Assembly: GCA_017643305.1 (NCBI GenBank) | Contig: JAEPNQ010000004.1 | Location: forward strand, 1-64,000 | Direction: 5' to 3' | From: Marinibacterium sp. | GTDB taxonomy: Bacteria > Pseudomonadota > Alphaproteobacteria > Rhodobacterales > Rhodobacteraceae | DNA: 64,000 bases | Shown here: positions 34,993 through 45,656 of the stretch, in pieces | Layout of the letters: each line of letters opens with the position of its first letter | Position numbering within the stretch: position 1 is the stretch's first letter | Notes under the pieces: generated by a model | The model's database searches: none | The model's input: only the letters and a program-made list of their open reading frames with translations | Told to the model about the DNA's origin: nothing | Translations under genes and position numbers: made by a program

Positions 34993-35982
34993 CTAGAAAG
35001 GGGCCCTCTGTAACGTATACCCCTGCTGCCTCAGTAGGTTCAAAATACCCTCGCGCCCGGGCAGGTGCGCGGCCCCCACCGCAATGACCAGAGTGTTGCC
35101 CTTGGTCCGCAGGATCACCGGTACCCAGTTGCGATTGCGTCGGTTCAACATAGACCCGATGAGTGAGTTGTGCAGCCGGTCCAACTCAGCCCGCGACGCT
35201 TTATAATCCGTGTAAAGGGACCAGCGCGACATCACTATGATTTGCCCCAACGCCTCTTCGAAATAGGCGTCGTCCAGCTTGTTAAAAGTGATCTGGCCCG
35301 TGCGTTGGCGAGCCAGCTCCAACTCTATCAGCCGGACATGATCGCGTTTTGGCATAGCCATCAACGCACCAAAAGACTGCCCCACCGTCTCCAGTGACCC
35401 GATCGGTACGCGTGCGCGGCGGGCGACGGTTTCAATCCGGTCGTCCAGACCCTTGCCCCGGTAGAGCGGCATGTTCACCACGCAGGAGACCCGATCCAGC
35501 AGTTCGGATGCAAACCAAGGCTGCAAACGGTCAAGCTCTGCCGGGCTCATCCCGAGAACCTGCAGCTTCACTGCAAGTTCGCCCCACATCGCGGCCGACA
35601 TCAAGCGGCGCAGCGACTGGCCCTTGGGCAAAAGCATGTATTTTCGAAACATCTGACGGTCCTCGAAGGCCTGCTCGGACTTGTAACTCGATACTTCCAG
35701 CAACAACGCGTCAGCGCTCTCGATAATGGGCTTCAACCGCTGGACAATCGGCGACATGCGCCGGTCGCCTGAATGCATCGTGCCTAGGATGTGCAGCGTC
35801 CGGGCCCCCTTGGTCGCGATCCAGTGGTTGCCTTCGCCATAAGGAATGCGGGCAACCGCAGCTTCGAATTGCTGCTTCTGAGCGGGTGTCAGGTGATCGC
35901 GGTAGTCGACGCTGCGGCACCGCGCTTCGACCGAAACAGCGTGCAGACAGAACAGAAAAAGCAGGAACAATCGCAAAAGCAT
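34993..35982 (-). CDS. TraB/GumN family protein, exported
   Basis: 329-residue protein of the TraB/GumN family, whose members are thought to be metalloprotease-like (related to Tiki). An N-terminal signal peptide is clear (MLLRLFLLFLFCLHAVSVEA), so it is exported or membrane-anchored. The family's paired Gly-x-x-His motifs are LGTMHSG near the N-terminus and VGAAHLPG near the C-terminus, with LLLEVSS containing the conserved Glu. The start at 35982 was chosen because it begins the signal peptide. It is transcribed alone, divergent from the DUF2161 gene. Confidence 0.88.
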   Translation of the reverse strand: MLLRLFLLFLFCLHAVSVEARCRSVDYRDHLTPAQKQQFEAAVARIPYGEGNHWIATKGARTLHILGTMHSGDRRMSPIVQRLKPIIESADALLLEVSSYKSEQAFEDRQMFRKYMLLPKGQSLRRLMSAAMWGELAVKLQVLGMSPAELDRLQPWFASELLDRVSCVVNMPLYRGKGLDDRIETVARRARVPIGSLETVGQSFGALMAMPKRDHVRLIELELARQRTGQITFNKLDDAYFEEALGQIIVMSRWSLYTDYKASRAELDRLHNSLIGSMLNRRNRNWVPVILRTKGNTLVIAVGAAHLPGREGILNLLRQQGYTLQRAPF

Positions 35983-36096
35983 GAAACGCGTCTCTGAGAT
36001 TTTCCTACAGGCTAGGCGGGTGCAGAAGGTGAAACAACCTGCAAGGGTGGTCTCGCACAAGGTTGTGTTTCGATCTCGGCGCGTTAGCCTGCGGGG

Positions 36097-36780
36097 ATGA
36101 AGCAGGAACAGGACCTATACCCTCCGATCAAGGTGCTGTTGGAACGACAGGGCTATGTCGTGAAAGGGGAGGTCGGTGCAGCCGATGTGGTCGGCATTCG
36201 GGCAGATGACCCGCCAGTGATTGTGGAACTGAAACTCCGGTTCTCACTCAGCCTCTTTCATCAGGCCATTGCCCGATTGTCGGTGACTGATACAGTGTAT
36301 GTCGCTGTTCCGCGCCCGAATGGGAAAACCGCCCGCCGCGCGTTGAAAGACAACCTCGCCCTGTGCCGCCGCCTGGGGCTGGGCCTGATCACAGTCCGTT
36401 CTGATGGCCGGGCGGAGGTACATTGCGATCCTGGCCCGTACGCGCCGCGCAAATCCATGAAACGCCAGACCCGGCTGCTGCGAGAATTTGACCGGCTGAC
36501 CGGGGACCCGAACGCGGGCGGCGCCACACGTCACGGTATCGTCACCGGGTACCGACAGGACGCGCTGCGCTGTGCGGCGCATCTGGCCGAACACGGGCCA
36601 TGCAAAGGCGCCGCCGTGGCAAAGGCCACCGGCGTGCCACAGGCCACGCGGCTGATGCGCGACAACCATTATGGCTGGTTCGCGCGGGTGGATAAGGGCG
36701 TATATGGCCTGACCTCCGAAGGCTCCAAAGGATTGGAACACTGGGCCTACAGTTGGGAAGACGTGCCCAACACACGCTGA
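36097..36780 (+). CDS. DUF2161 domain-containing protein, PD-(D/E)XK nuclease-like
   Basis: 227-residue protein of the DUF2161 family. The N-terminal half has a restriction-nuclease-like core: GEVGAADVVGIR supplies an Asp, and VIVELKLRF supplies the E-x-K pair. The C-terminal half, about 150-227, contains a winged-helix-like segment (GAAVAKATGVPQATRLMRDN). Some members are labelled phosphodiesterase, but no activity is established that I know of. It diverges from the TraB/GumN gene with 114 bases between starts. Confidence 0.82.
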   Translation: MKQEQDLYPPIKVLLERQGYVVKGEVGAADVVGIRADDPPVIVELKLRFSLSLFHQAIARLSVTDTVYVAVPRPNGKTARRALKDNLALCRRLGLGLITVRSDGRAEVHCDPGPYAPRKSMKRQTRLLREFDRLTGDPNAGGATRHGIVTGYRQDALRCAAHLAEHGPCKGAAVAKATGVPQATRLMRDNHYGWFARVDKGVYGLTSEGSKGLEHWAYSWEDVPNTR

Positions 36781-37001
36781 AACAGGCGCGGCATATGCTG
36801 GCTGACGGTTTCTCAAACCGTTCAAATTTGTCGAACAGTTATGGGACGTGCTCGAATACTCCAGGTTGATCGCGCATGCGGAACTGCTGATATCGGCGGC
36901 CGCGGCTCGTAGCGGGTTTTGCCAAACAACATAATCGGGACGTTTTGTGATGGCACCCTAACCGAGACGTCTGGCAGCTTGGGCAAGGGTTCAATCGATT
37001 G
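36781..37001. other. Intergenic stretch without a recognised gene
   Basis: First part of the long gap before groES. I see no coding frame with support; the next 230 bases hold a repeat-protein relic and then a doubtful small frame. Confidence 0.4.
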
Positions 37002-37229
37002 TGGCTCTCGCCTTGGCTCATTCTACGGCGGGGCAGCGCACGACACGTTGTACGGGCGGCAGCTGCTCCGACCTGCTAGATGACGGCGTGGGCGGACTTT
37101 GTCTTTGCAGGCGAATAAAATGGCGGTGGTAATACCTTCGTTTTCAGCCCCGCCGATGATTTTGTTTATATGGGTGATGCGGTGGCAGAAGATGTCATCC
37201 CGACCCCGACGGATGAACAGAAAGACTGA
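37002..37229 (+). pseudogene. Possible RTX (haemolysin-type calcium-binding) repeat relic
   Basis: Joining plus-strand frames across two small shifts gives GSFYGGAAHDTLYG, then GSCSDLLDDGVG, then ADFVFAGE, a TAA, and NGGGNTFVFSPADDFVYMGD to a TGA at 37227-37229. Gly-Gly-x-Gly-x-Asp nonapeptide repeats followed by a DTFVF segment are characteristic of RTX proteins; here the pattern is eroded and interrupted by shifts and a stop. It could only be the tail of a former secreted protein. Tentative. Confidence 0.45.
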
Positions 37230-37323
37230 GTACTGGCATTGGATGGCTTTTCTGATGTCAGCATGATAATTGAAGTGGCGAAACGGCCCGAGATCCGCCC
37301 TGTGTCGTTGCCCGCCGGGTGTT

Positions 37324-37539
37324 TCAGCAATGGCCTTCCATACCGCGACACAAGAGCCTTTTTTCGCCTAAGACAGATCGCCCGTCGGTAAGGGCGAAGT
37401 TTGGAGCCTTCGCCTTCTGCTGCGCAAACATCTGGGTTGTTTCACAGGGCATGTGTTGGGCCAATTCGCCCCAAACGGTGTTGTACCTGCAGGCCTGACA
37501 TTGTAACGACAGGCTCCGGTTCAGCTTTAGCTGATTCAA
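37324..37539 (-). CDS. Doubtful small protein with one CxxC pair
   Basis: A 71-codon frame from a TTG at 37539 reads LSLQCQACRYNTVWGELAQH and ends GMEGHC. The codon pattern is not unlike real genes and the CxxC looks like half of a zinc ribbon, but there is no good ribosome site and no recognised family. It lies in an otherwise relic-rich stretch before groES and may be a fragment. Confidence 0.25.
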   Translation of the reverse strand: MNQLKLNRSLSLQCQACRYNTVWGELAQHMPCETTQMFAQQKAKAPNFALTDGRSVLGEKRLLCRGMEGHC

Positions 37540-37567
37540 TTATTCGGAAAATTTCTGTCCGTCCCGG

Positions 37568-37596
37568 TTGACTCCCTTTAACAGCCTGCCTAAATC
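37568..37596 (+). promoter_or_regulatory. Sigma-70-type promoter of groESL
   Basis: TTGACT (37568-37573), 17-base spacer, TAAATC (37591-37596). Transcription would start around 37603, at the edge of the CIRCE element, the usual geometry for HrcA repression. Confidence 0.75.
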
Positions 37597-37603
37597 CCCG
37601 CTG

Positions 37604-37630
37604 TTAGCACTCACCCAGGGTGAGTGATAA
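37604..37630. promoter_or_regulatory. CIRCE element (HrcA operator) upstream of groESL
   Basis: TTAGCACTC (37604-37612), 9-base spacer, GAGTGATAA (37622-37630). This matches the CIRCE consensus except one base in the right arm (A for C). It predicts repression of groESL by HrcA and relief on heat shock. Confidence 0.93.
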
Positions 37631-37689
37631 TGACCACCCGGCCAGGGTGGTTGTTAGGGAGTAACTTTGAGCCTCAAGGAGCTGCAAAG

Positions 37690-37977
37690 ATGGCATTCAA
37701 ACCACTTCATGATCGGGTGCTGGTGCGCCGTGTGGAAAGCGATGAAAAGACTGCAGGCGGCCTGATCATCCCCGACAGCGCAAAAGAGAAGCCGGCCGAA
37801 GGCCTGGTTGTCGCAGTGGGCGCAGGCGCCAAGGACGACGACGGTGACCGCATCGCAATGGATGTTGCTGAAGGCGACAAAATCCTGTTCGGCAAATGGT
37901 CCGGCACCGAAATCACGATCGACGGCGAAGAGCTGCTGATTATGAAAGAAAGCGACATCCTGGGCGTTATCGCCTGA
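37690..37977 (+). CDS. groES: Co-chaperonin GroES
   Basis: 95-residue co-chaperonin that caps the GroEL ring. The sequence begins [14 protein letters not shown], has the mobile loop around residues 15-35 ([16 protein letters not shown]) and ends ESDILGVIA, all standard. An AAGGAG site precedes the ATG at 37690; a longer in-frame reading from 37624 would overlap the CIRCE element and is rejected. It is followed by groEL after 83 bases; both are under the CIRCE/sigma-70 promoter just upstream. Confidence 0.97.
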   Translation: MAFKPLHDRVLVRRVESDEKTAGGLIIPDSAKEKPAEGLVVAVGAGAKDDDGDRIAMDVAEGDKILFGKWSGTEITIDGEELLIMKESDILGVIA

Positions 37978-38036
37978 TCGCCCCACTTTGTCTTACGACT
38001 CGACGCCCTGCCGGACCCAATCCAACGTGGGCGTGA

Positions 38037-39698
<1,662 letters not shown>

Positions 39699-39746
39699 AT
39701 CGCTCTGTTGCTTTGCGAAAGCTGCGGAGTGACGAAATCAAATTTC

Positions 39747-39780
39747 AAAGGCGCCCTGTGGGGCGCCTTTGTCATTTTCT
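39747..39780 (+). terminator. Rho-independent terminator after groEL
   Basis: Perfect 10-bp stem AAAGGCGCCC (39747-39756), loop TGTG, GGGCGCCTTT (39761-39770), then GTCATTTTCT. Confidence 0.9.
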
Positions 39781-40164
39781 ATATACCTATAGAACAACTA
39801 TCGGTTCCGCAGGTGAATCTGATTGGTAAGCCTGTCAATACAATTTGGAGCATGTTGTTGACTGCGCTGCGTGGTGAGGTGGGAAACCGCTTAGAAATGG
39901 CTTGGTGTGTGGCGGTGACCGAGCACACCCTCTGAAGACATAGGGATCGCGCGCGAAACCATCATGCGGGAGGCGTGTTTAGCGCCTTAAGTCGAAACAA
40001 AGGCCAAACCCGCTATGCGCCGCCGAAATAGCTTCGCACGACTTGTCATGTTTCTGGTACGGTGAACGCACATACCGACAACACTGGCACCCGACCCCTG
40101 CTTTTGACCGCGAGCCACGTGAATTTCCGTTTCTCTTTCCTGGCCTTTGGCATTAGCTGACCGC
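39781..40164. other. Intergenic stretch after groESL
   Basis: About 380 bases between the groEL terminator and the EamA gene. No supported frame, repeat or RNA was seen; the promoter of the EamA gene presumably lies near its right end. Confidence 0.4.
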
Positions 40165-41019
40165 ATGCGCCTGTTTCTTCTGACGACCCTGACCATGGTG
40201 GCCTTCGCGGCCAATTCGATTTTCAACCGCGTCGCCGTGGACACTGGCACAATCGACGCTGGGCCCTTCGCTGTGATCCGCGTGCTATCCGGTGCGGTGG
40301 CGTTGCTGGTACTTGTACAGATCCGCAGGAAACCTCTGAACTTTCTGACAATCCGCCGAGCGATCGGTGCCGGGTCTCTCACACTCTATATGATCGGCTT
40401 TTCACTAGCTTACCGGACTCTCGACGCGGGACTGGGCGCGTTGCTCGCCTTTGGTGCAGTGCAGATCGCCATTTTTGGCCTGTCCGCCCTGCGGGGGGAA
40501 CCGCCGACCAGCCGCCAGATGACCGGGTCTGCAGTGGCCTTTGCTGGGCTGGTCTGGGTGCTGTGGCCTGGGAATGGGCCCGCTGCGGACCCGGTCGGTG
40601 CCATTGCCATGGTTATGGCCGGGCTGGGCTGGGCGATCTACACGCTGGCGGGTCGGGGAGAACCGGACCCGCTGGCCGCAACGGCGGCGAATTTCTGCGT
40701 GGCACTACCGCTGACCGCGCTGGCAGTCTGGGCGCTGGGGCAAGGCGGCAACGTGACGCCTTCGGGTATCGGTTGGGCCGTTCTGTCGGGCGCCGGGACA
40801 TCCGGGCTGGGCTATGCCCTTTGGTATTCGGTGGTGCCGCGCATGGCAGCCAGCACTGCCGCCGTGGCCATGTTGAGCGTACCGTTAATCGCGCTGGTTG
40901 TGGGCGTGGTGTTGCTGAATGAACCGATCAGCGTACGACTGATTGGGGGCGCGATGCTGGTGATCGGCGGGATCGCTTTTGCCGTACGTGCCCCGGCGAA
41001 ACCCAAGCTGCAGGTTTAA
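40165..41019 (+). CDS. EamA-family (DMT) transporter
   Basis: 284-residue inner-membrane transporter of the drug/metabolite superfamily, with about ten hydrophobic segments forming two EamA repeats (about 1-130 and 140-280). The second repeat ends EPISVRLIGGAMLVIGGIAF, the usual pattern. Members export amino acids, nucleosides or other metabolites; nothing here names the substrate. I chose the ATG at 40165 (MRLFLLTTL), which starts the first helix, over an upstream TTG. The lipase gene follows after 12 bases. Confidence 0.87.
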   Translation: MRLFLLTTLTMVAFAANSIFNRVAVDTGTIDAGPFAVIRVLSGAVALLVLVQIRRKPLNFLTIRRAIGAGSLTLYMIGFSLAYRTLDAGLGALLAFGAVQIAIFGLSALRGEPPTSRQMTGSAVAFAGLVWVLWPGNGPAADPVGAIAMVMAGLGWAIYTLAGRGEPDPLAATAANFCVALPLTALAVWALGQGGNVTPSGIGWAVLSGAGTSGLGYALWYSVVPRMAASTAAVAMLSVPLIALVVGVVLLNEPISVRLIGGAMLVIGGIAFAVRAPAKPKLQV

Positions 41020-41031
41020 CTGAAGGCCTGC

Positions 41032-41790
41032 ATGGCTTATCTGCAGGTCATGGGACGTTGGCTTACCCTATTTATATGCCTTTTTGCCTCTCCGGTGGCT
41101 GCCAGCGAGGCGTGCATGGTGCTGATCCATGGGCTGGGGCGCACGCCGTTTTCGCTGGCCCCGATGGAGGCAGTGCTGGAAGCGCGTGGCTACAAGGTTG
41201 TAAATGCTGGCTATGCTTCGCGCGATGCGATGATCCAGGAACTTGCGGCAGAAACCCTGCCGCCTGCCTTTGCCGAATGTGGGTCGAGCCGCATTAACGT
41301 GATTACCCATTCGATGGGGGGCATCCTGCTGCGGGTCGGGCTGATGCATGACAAGCCGGACAATCTGGGGCGCGTGGTGATGCTGGCTCCGCCCAACCAG
41401 GGCAGCCAGCTAGTGGATACTATGGGTGAACTTGCCGTTTTTGACTGGGTTGGTGGCCCGGCGGGGGAACAGTTGGGCACGGGGCCCGACAGCTTGCCCA
41501 AATCGCTGCCACCAGTGGATTACCCTGTGGGAATCATTGCTGGCTCGCAGACGATCAACCCGTACTTCTCTTCAGTGGTAGAGGGGGCCGATGACGGTAA
41601 GGTCGCGGTGGCTGAAACCTTTGTTGAAGGTATGACGGCGCAATTGGTGCTGCCGGTGACGCATACATTCATGATGAATAATCCGCAGGTGATGGCGCAG
41701 GCGTTAAGGTTTGTCGAAACAGGGGCGTTTGCGGATGATCTGAGCTGGACCGAAGCGGTCGACGATCTGGCGAGTGGGGCGTCGGAGTGA
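41032..41790 (+). CDS. Exported alpha/beta-hydrolase (lipase-like)
   Basis: 252-residue serine hydrolase with an N-terminal signal peptide (WLTLFICLFASPVAASEA). HGLGRTPF forms the oxyanion loop, and THSMGG carries the nucleophile Ser in the lipase/PGAP1-like form; VTHTFMM contains the likely catalytic His. A GAAGGCC precedes the ATG. Periplasmic or secreted esterase/lipase is the best call. Its TGA overlaps the GTG of the phnM-like gene (GTGA), so the two are co-translated, though no functional link is obvious. Confidence 0.83.
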   Translation: MAYLQVMGRWLTLFICLFASPVAASEACMVLIHGLGRTPFSLAPMEAVLEARGYKVVNAGYASRDAMIQELAAETLPPAFAECGSSRINVITHSMGGILLRVGLMHDKPDNLGRVVMLAPPNQGSQLVDTMGELAVFDWVGGPAGEQLGTGPDSLPKSLPPVDYPVGIIAGSQTINPYFSSVVEGADDGKVAVAETFVEGMTAQLVLPVTHTFMMNNPQVMAQALRFVETGAFADDLSWTEAVDDLASGASE

Positions 41791-42938
41791 CCGCCCTGTC
41801 TTTGGATTTGACCGGTGCCCAGGTGTTGGTTCCCGGTGAGGGGCTTGCAGAAGCACGGCTGAGCCTAACGGATGGACAGATCGTGGATGCGCCAATGGGT
41901 CGGGCGGTGGACTTGAACGGATATATGGTTTTACCCGGGATCGTCGATGTTCATGGTGACGGGTTTGAACGCCATTTGGCGCCGCGACGTGGCGCGATGA
42001 AGGCAATGAACGAAGGCATTGCAGCGGCAGAGGCCGAACTGGCTGCAAATGGTATGACCACCGCCGTCTTGGCACAGTTTGTCAGCTGGGAAGGCGGGCT
42101 GCGGGGCGAAGAATTTGCAGATCAGGTTTTTACCGCCGTCCGCCAGACCGCGCCGGATCTGGTAACTGACCTGCGCCCGCAATTGCGGTTTGAAACCCAT
42201 CTGCTGGACGCTTTTGCCACCCTGCCCGCGCGTGTGCGCAATTGGGGCGTGCGATACGTAGTGTTCAACGACCACCTGCCGCATGAGAGGCTGGCCGAAG
42301 GTCGCACGCCGCGCCGGCTGAATGGGCAAGCGTTGAAGGCAGGGCGCAGCCCGGAACGGCATCTGGCACTGATGCAGGCGCTGCACGCCGGCTCAGGCGA
42401 CGTGCCCGTGGCGCTGGACGGTCTGTGCAGAGAGCTGGAGGTGCAGGGCATCGCCATGGGCAGTCATGATGACCGGACCGAAGCCGACCGGGCCATATGG
42501 CGTGCGCGTGGTGTGCGCGTAACCGAGTTTCCCGAAACGCTGGAGGCGGCAGAGGCGGCACGGGCTGGGGGCGACGCCATTGTGCTGGGCGCGCCTAACG
42601 TGGTTCGAGGTGGGTCACATAACGGCAATGTCAGCGCGCTGGACCTGATCGCCATGGGGTTGTGCGATGCGCTGGCCTCGGATTACCACTATCCCAGCCC
42701 GCGTCGGGCTGCGCTTTTAATCGCAGACAGCGGCCTGCTGTCGTTTGAGGAGGCCTGGCGGCTGGTCTCAGCTGGACCTGCGAAGGTTCTGGGACTCAAC
42801 GACCGTGGCACATTGCATTCGGGGCAACGCGCGGACCTGCTGGTTCTGGATGCGGAAACCCGACGGGTAGCGGCAACGCTGGCGCAGGGCCGGGTCAGTT
42901 ACATGAACGGGGACGTCGCCGCGCGGTTTATGGGGTAA
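41787..42938 (+). CDS. phnM: PhnM-like alpha-D-ribose 1-methylphosphonate 5-triphosphate diphosphatase
   Basis: 383-residue amidohydrolase. In C-P lyase pathways PhnM removes pyrophosphate from ribose-1-methylphosphonate 5-triphosphate. The PhnM signatures are PGIVDVHGDGFERHLAPRRG (about 50-69), the FNDHLPHERL region, MGSHDDRTEAD, and SDYHYPSPRRAAL. Start is a GTG overlapping the preceding stop by 4 bases. It is unusual in standing apart from the rest of a phn operon: its neighbours are a lipase and a broken DUF4336 gene. Either the other phn genes are elsewhere or it has a different substrate. Confidence 0.85.
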   Translation: MTALSLDLTGAQVLVPGEGLAEARLSLTDGQIVDAPMGRAVDLNGYMVLPGIVDVHGDGFERHLAPRRGAMKAMNEGIAAAEAELAANGMTTAVLAQFVSWEGGLRGEEFADQVFTAVRQTAPDLVTDLRPQLRFETHLLDAFATLPARVRNWGVRYVVFNDHLPHERLAEGRTPRRLNGQALKAGRSPERHLALMQALHAGSGDVPVALDGLCRELEVQGIAMGSHDDRTEADRAIWRARGVRVTEFPETLEAAEAARAGGDAIVLGAPNVVRGGSHNGNVSALDLIAMGLCDALASDYHYPSPRRAALLIADSGLLSFEEAWRLVSAGPAKVLGLNDRGTLHSGQRADLLVLDAETRRVAATLAQGRVSYMNGDVAARFMG

Positions 42939-42973
42939 GCACACAGTGGCGGGCAACATACGGGGCGACGGAC

Positions 42974-43664
42974 GTGCTGTTTGAATTTGGTGACCGGCTT
43001 TGGGTCTCTGATGGACCGCATGTGGTGGCTGCACTAGGGTTTCATTACCCCACGCGCATGGCCGTGGCCCGACTGGTCGATGGCGGGCTGTTCGTCTGGT
43101 CACCCGTGGCGCTGACCGCTGCCGTCCGGCGAGGGATTGACGCGCTGGGGCCTGTGGCGCACCTGGTTGCGCCAAACCACCTGCACCATGTGTTTTAACC
43201 GATTGGGTGCAGGCCTATCCCGAGGCGCAGCTATGGGCGCCGCCGGGGCTTGCGCGCAAGCGGGATGATCTGACATTTGACGGGGAACTGGCGGGTCCGA
43301 CGAATGCGCCCTGGGCGGACGATCTGGAGCAGGTCACGGTGCCCGGCAACCGGATCACGACCGAGGTGGTTTTTTTCCACCGGCCCAGCAAAACCGTTCT
43401 GGTTGCCGATCTGTGCAGCAACTGCTGCCGGATTTCTACGCTGGTTGGCGGGCCAAGGTGGCCCGGCTGGACCTGATGACAGCCGAAGACCCGACCGTGC
43501 CGCGCAATTTCCGAATGACGTTTTCCGACAAAACCGCTGCCCGGCAGGCGGTGGACCAGATCCTAGCCTGGCCCTGCGAACAGGTTGTGTTTGCACATGG
43601 TCCGCTGGTGTTTGCGAATGGCCAGACTGTGCTGACGCGGGCGTTCGACTGGCTCAAACCCTGA
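42974..43664 (+). pseudogene. DUF4336 family gene with two frameshifts
   Basis: Three consecutive frames together read as one DUF4336 protein (metallo-hydrolase-like): FGDRLWVSDGPHVVAALGFH and LVAPNHLHHVF, then AYPEAQLWAPPGLARKRDDL and EVVFFHRPSKTVLVADL, then LLPDFYAGWRAKVARLDLMT and the C-terminus. The first break (TAA at 43196-43198) is explained by one T missing from a T-run (TTTT where five would restore VFLTDWVQ). The second, near 43414, is again one missing base. Either a real pseudogene or two sequencing deletions. It ends one base from purK, convergent. Confidence 0.78.
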
Positions 43665-44735
43665 TCAGTTGGAAACGATCCGGTTGGCGTGGCCCATCTT
43701 GCGGCCCGCGCGGGCCTCGGCCTTGCCATAAAGATGTAGGGACACGTTGGTTTCTCGCGACAGGTCGGGCACGCGGGTCATGTCATCCCCAATCAGGTTT
43801 TCCATGATCACGTCCGAATGTCGTCTCCCGTCACCCAGCGGCCAGCCGGCGACAGCGCGGATATGCTGTTCGAACTGATCGACCGCGCAGCCATTTTGCG
43901 TCCAGTGGCCTGAATTGTGCACGCGCGGGGCGATTTCGTTAACCACCAGCCCTTGTGGGGTAACGAACAGTTCGACCCCCAGAACACCGACATAATCCAG
44001 CTCATTCAGAATACGACCTGCCAGCAGCACAGCATCCGTGCGCTGTGCAGTGGACAGGCGCGCGGGGACGGTGGTGGTGCGCAGAATGCCATCGCTATGG
44101 ACGTTTTCGCCGGGGTCGAAACACACAACCTCGCCCGTAACACCCCGTGCGGCGATGACTGAAACCTCGTGACTGAAATCCACGAAGCCCTCCAGCAACG
44201 CCGGAGCCCCGGCCATCACTTCAAGCGCGCTTTCGGCGTCGTCAACCGATGCCAGCCGCGCCTGCCCCTTACCGTCATAGCCAAAGCGTCGGGTTTTCAG
44301 GATCGCGGGTGTGCCGATCTCGGCCAAGGCCGCGTCGAGGCTGGCCCGGTCGGGAATGTCGGCAAAGGGTGCGGTTTTCAGCCCCAGGCCTGACAGGAAT
44401 TCCTTTTCCGTCAGCCGGTCCTGGCTGACTCGCAGTGCTTCGCGCCCAGGACGGATCGGGCGATGTGCCTCCAGCGCGTTCAATGCGGCGGTCGGGATGT
44501 TTTCAAATTCGTAAGTGATGACATCAACGGCGCTGGCAAAGTCTTGCAGCGCGGCAAGGTCTTCGTAGGGGGCGGTCACCACCCGTTCGGCCACTTGGCC
44601 CGCGGGCGGTACTGCGCCGGGTTCAAAAATGTGGCACCGCAGGCCAAGGCGTGAGGCCGCGACCGATAGCATACGGCCCAGCTGGCCACCGCCAAGAATG
44701 CCTATGACCGATCCGGGCGCCAATTGATCAGTCAT
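43665..44735 (-). CDS. purK: 5-(carboxyamino)imidazole ribonucleotide synthase
   Basis: ATP-grasp enzyme converting AIR and bicarbonate to N5-CAIR in purine synthesis, 356 aa. The N-terminal [12 protein letters not shown] binds substrate; the ATP-grasp core has [29 protein letters not shown] and [14 protein letters not shown]. The start at 44735 (MTDQLAPG) overlaps the purE end by 8 bases, the expected purEK operon with purE first. Confidence 0.96.
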   Translation of the reverse strand: MTDQLAPGSVIGILGGGQLGRMLSVAASRLGLRCHIFEPGAVPPAGQVAERVVTAPYEDLAALQDFASAVDVITYEFENIPTAALNALEAHRPIRPGREALRVSQDRLTEKEFLSGLGLKTAPFADIPDRASLDAALAEIGTPAILKTRRFGYDGKGQARLASVDDAESALEVMAGAPALLEGFVDFSHEVSVIAARGVTGEVVCFDPGENVHSDGILRTTTVPARLSTAQRTDAVLLAGRILNELDYVGVLGVELFVTPQGLVVNEIAPRVHNSGHWTQNGCAVDQFEQHIRAVAGWPLGDGRRHSDVIMENLIGDDMTRVPDLSRETNVSLHLYGKAEARAGRKMGHANRIVSN

Positions 44736-45216
44736 CCTGCGGAACTTCCGGGATCGAGGCTGACAGCGCGTCGCGCCAGGCATCCAGCCGGGCGGCCAGC
44801 TCAGGATCAGATACCGCCAGAATCCCGGCCGCCATCAACCCCGCATTTGCCGCGCCCGCCGCACCGATGGCCATGGTCGCCACTGGAAAACCGCGCGGCA
44901 TCTGCACGATCGAGTACAGTGAATCCACACCCGACAAAGCCTGCGTCTGCACCGGAACGCCCACCACCGGCACCCGCGTCTTGGACGCCATCATACCCGG
45001 CAGATGCGCCGCGCCGCCTGCACCGGCGATGATCACCTTCAGTCCGCGCGCAACGGCGGTTTTGCCGTAGTCCCATAGCCGGTCGGGCGTACGGTGGGCA
45101 GACACGATCCGCGCCTCATGGGCGATGCCCAGCTCGTCGAGAATGTCGGCAGCTTCCTTCAGCGTGGGCCAGTCTGACTGGCTGCCCATAATGATGCCAA
45201 CAGATGGGTTTTGCAT
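44728..45216 (-). CDS. purE: N5-carboxyaminoimidazole ribonucleotide mutase
   Basis: Converts N5-CAIR to CAIR, the step after PurK, 162 aa. Motifs are [16 protein letters not shown] (about 7-22), SAHRTPDRL with the active-site His, [11 protein letters not shown] and the C-terminal [11 protein letters not shown]. It leads the purEK pair. Confidence 0.97.
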   Translation of the reverse strand: MQNPSVGIIMGSQSDWPTLKEAADILDELGIAHEARIVSAHRTPDRLWDYGKTAVARGLKVIIAGAGGAAHLPGMMASKTRVPVVGVPVQTQALSGVDSLYSIVQMPRGFPVATMAIGAAGAANAGLMAAGILAVSDPELAARLDAWRDALSASIPEVPQDD

Positions 45217-45271
45217 AAACGTCGTGCCTCAGCGTTCAGGAAAGAGCGGGCACTATAGCGGCATCGCCAGT

Positions 45272-45496
45272 TCAGGCAATGATATCCGGCAGCAAGCGGT
45301 CTTCGATCAGGGCAATCTGGTCTTTAAGCCGCAGTTTCTGTTTTTTCAGGCGCTGCAGGGTCAACTGATCCGCGGTCGGCTTTTCGGCTAGCGCGGCGAT
45401 GGCTTCGTCCAGGTCACGGTGCTGACGGCGAAACACTTCCAGTTCGACCCGCAGGACGTCTTCGCTTTTCATGGCGACATCGCTGGTTGCGTTCAT
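45272..45496 (-). CDS. YdcH/DUF465 family small protein
   Basis: 74-residue, mostly helical protein with a KLRLKDQIALIEDRL C-terminal helix, typical of the YdcH/DUF465 family found as one or more copies in Rhodobacteraceae. Function unknown. The ATG at 45496 (MNATSDVAMKSED) is chosen; GTG 27 bases earlier or ATG eight codons later (MKSEDVLR) are alternatives. Alone on the minus strand, divergent from hsp20. Confidence 0.83.
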   Translation of the reverse strand: MNATSDVAMKSEDVLRVELEVFRRQHRDLDEAIAALAEKPTADQLTLQRLKKQKLRLKDQIALIEDRLLPDIIA

Positions 45497-45563
45497 CTGT
45501 TTAGTTCCATCGGGTCCGAGCACAGGCAGTCAAGGTAACCTGAACCGGCCGGTTCGCCTAGAC

Positions 45564-45592
45564 CTTGTTAATGCAAATGATTCTCCCCATAT
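45564..45592 (+). promoter_or_regulatory. RpoH (sigma-32) heat-shock promoter of hsp20
   Basis: CTTG (45564-45567), 17-base spacer, CCCCATAT (45585-45592). The -10 element is identical to the sigma-32 consensus CCCCATNT. It lies 64 bases before the hsp20 ATG. Confidence 0.8.
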
Positions 45593-45656
45593 TCTTTACC
45601 AGCGGTTGCCACATGGGACCGCGGTAAACCGTCGCTTTCGTGATAAGGACGTGTCG

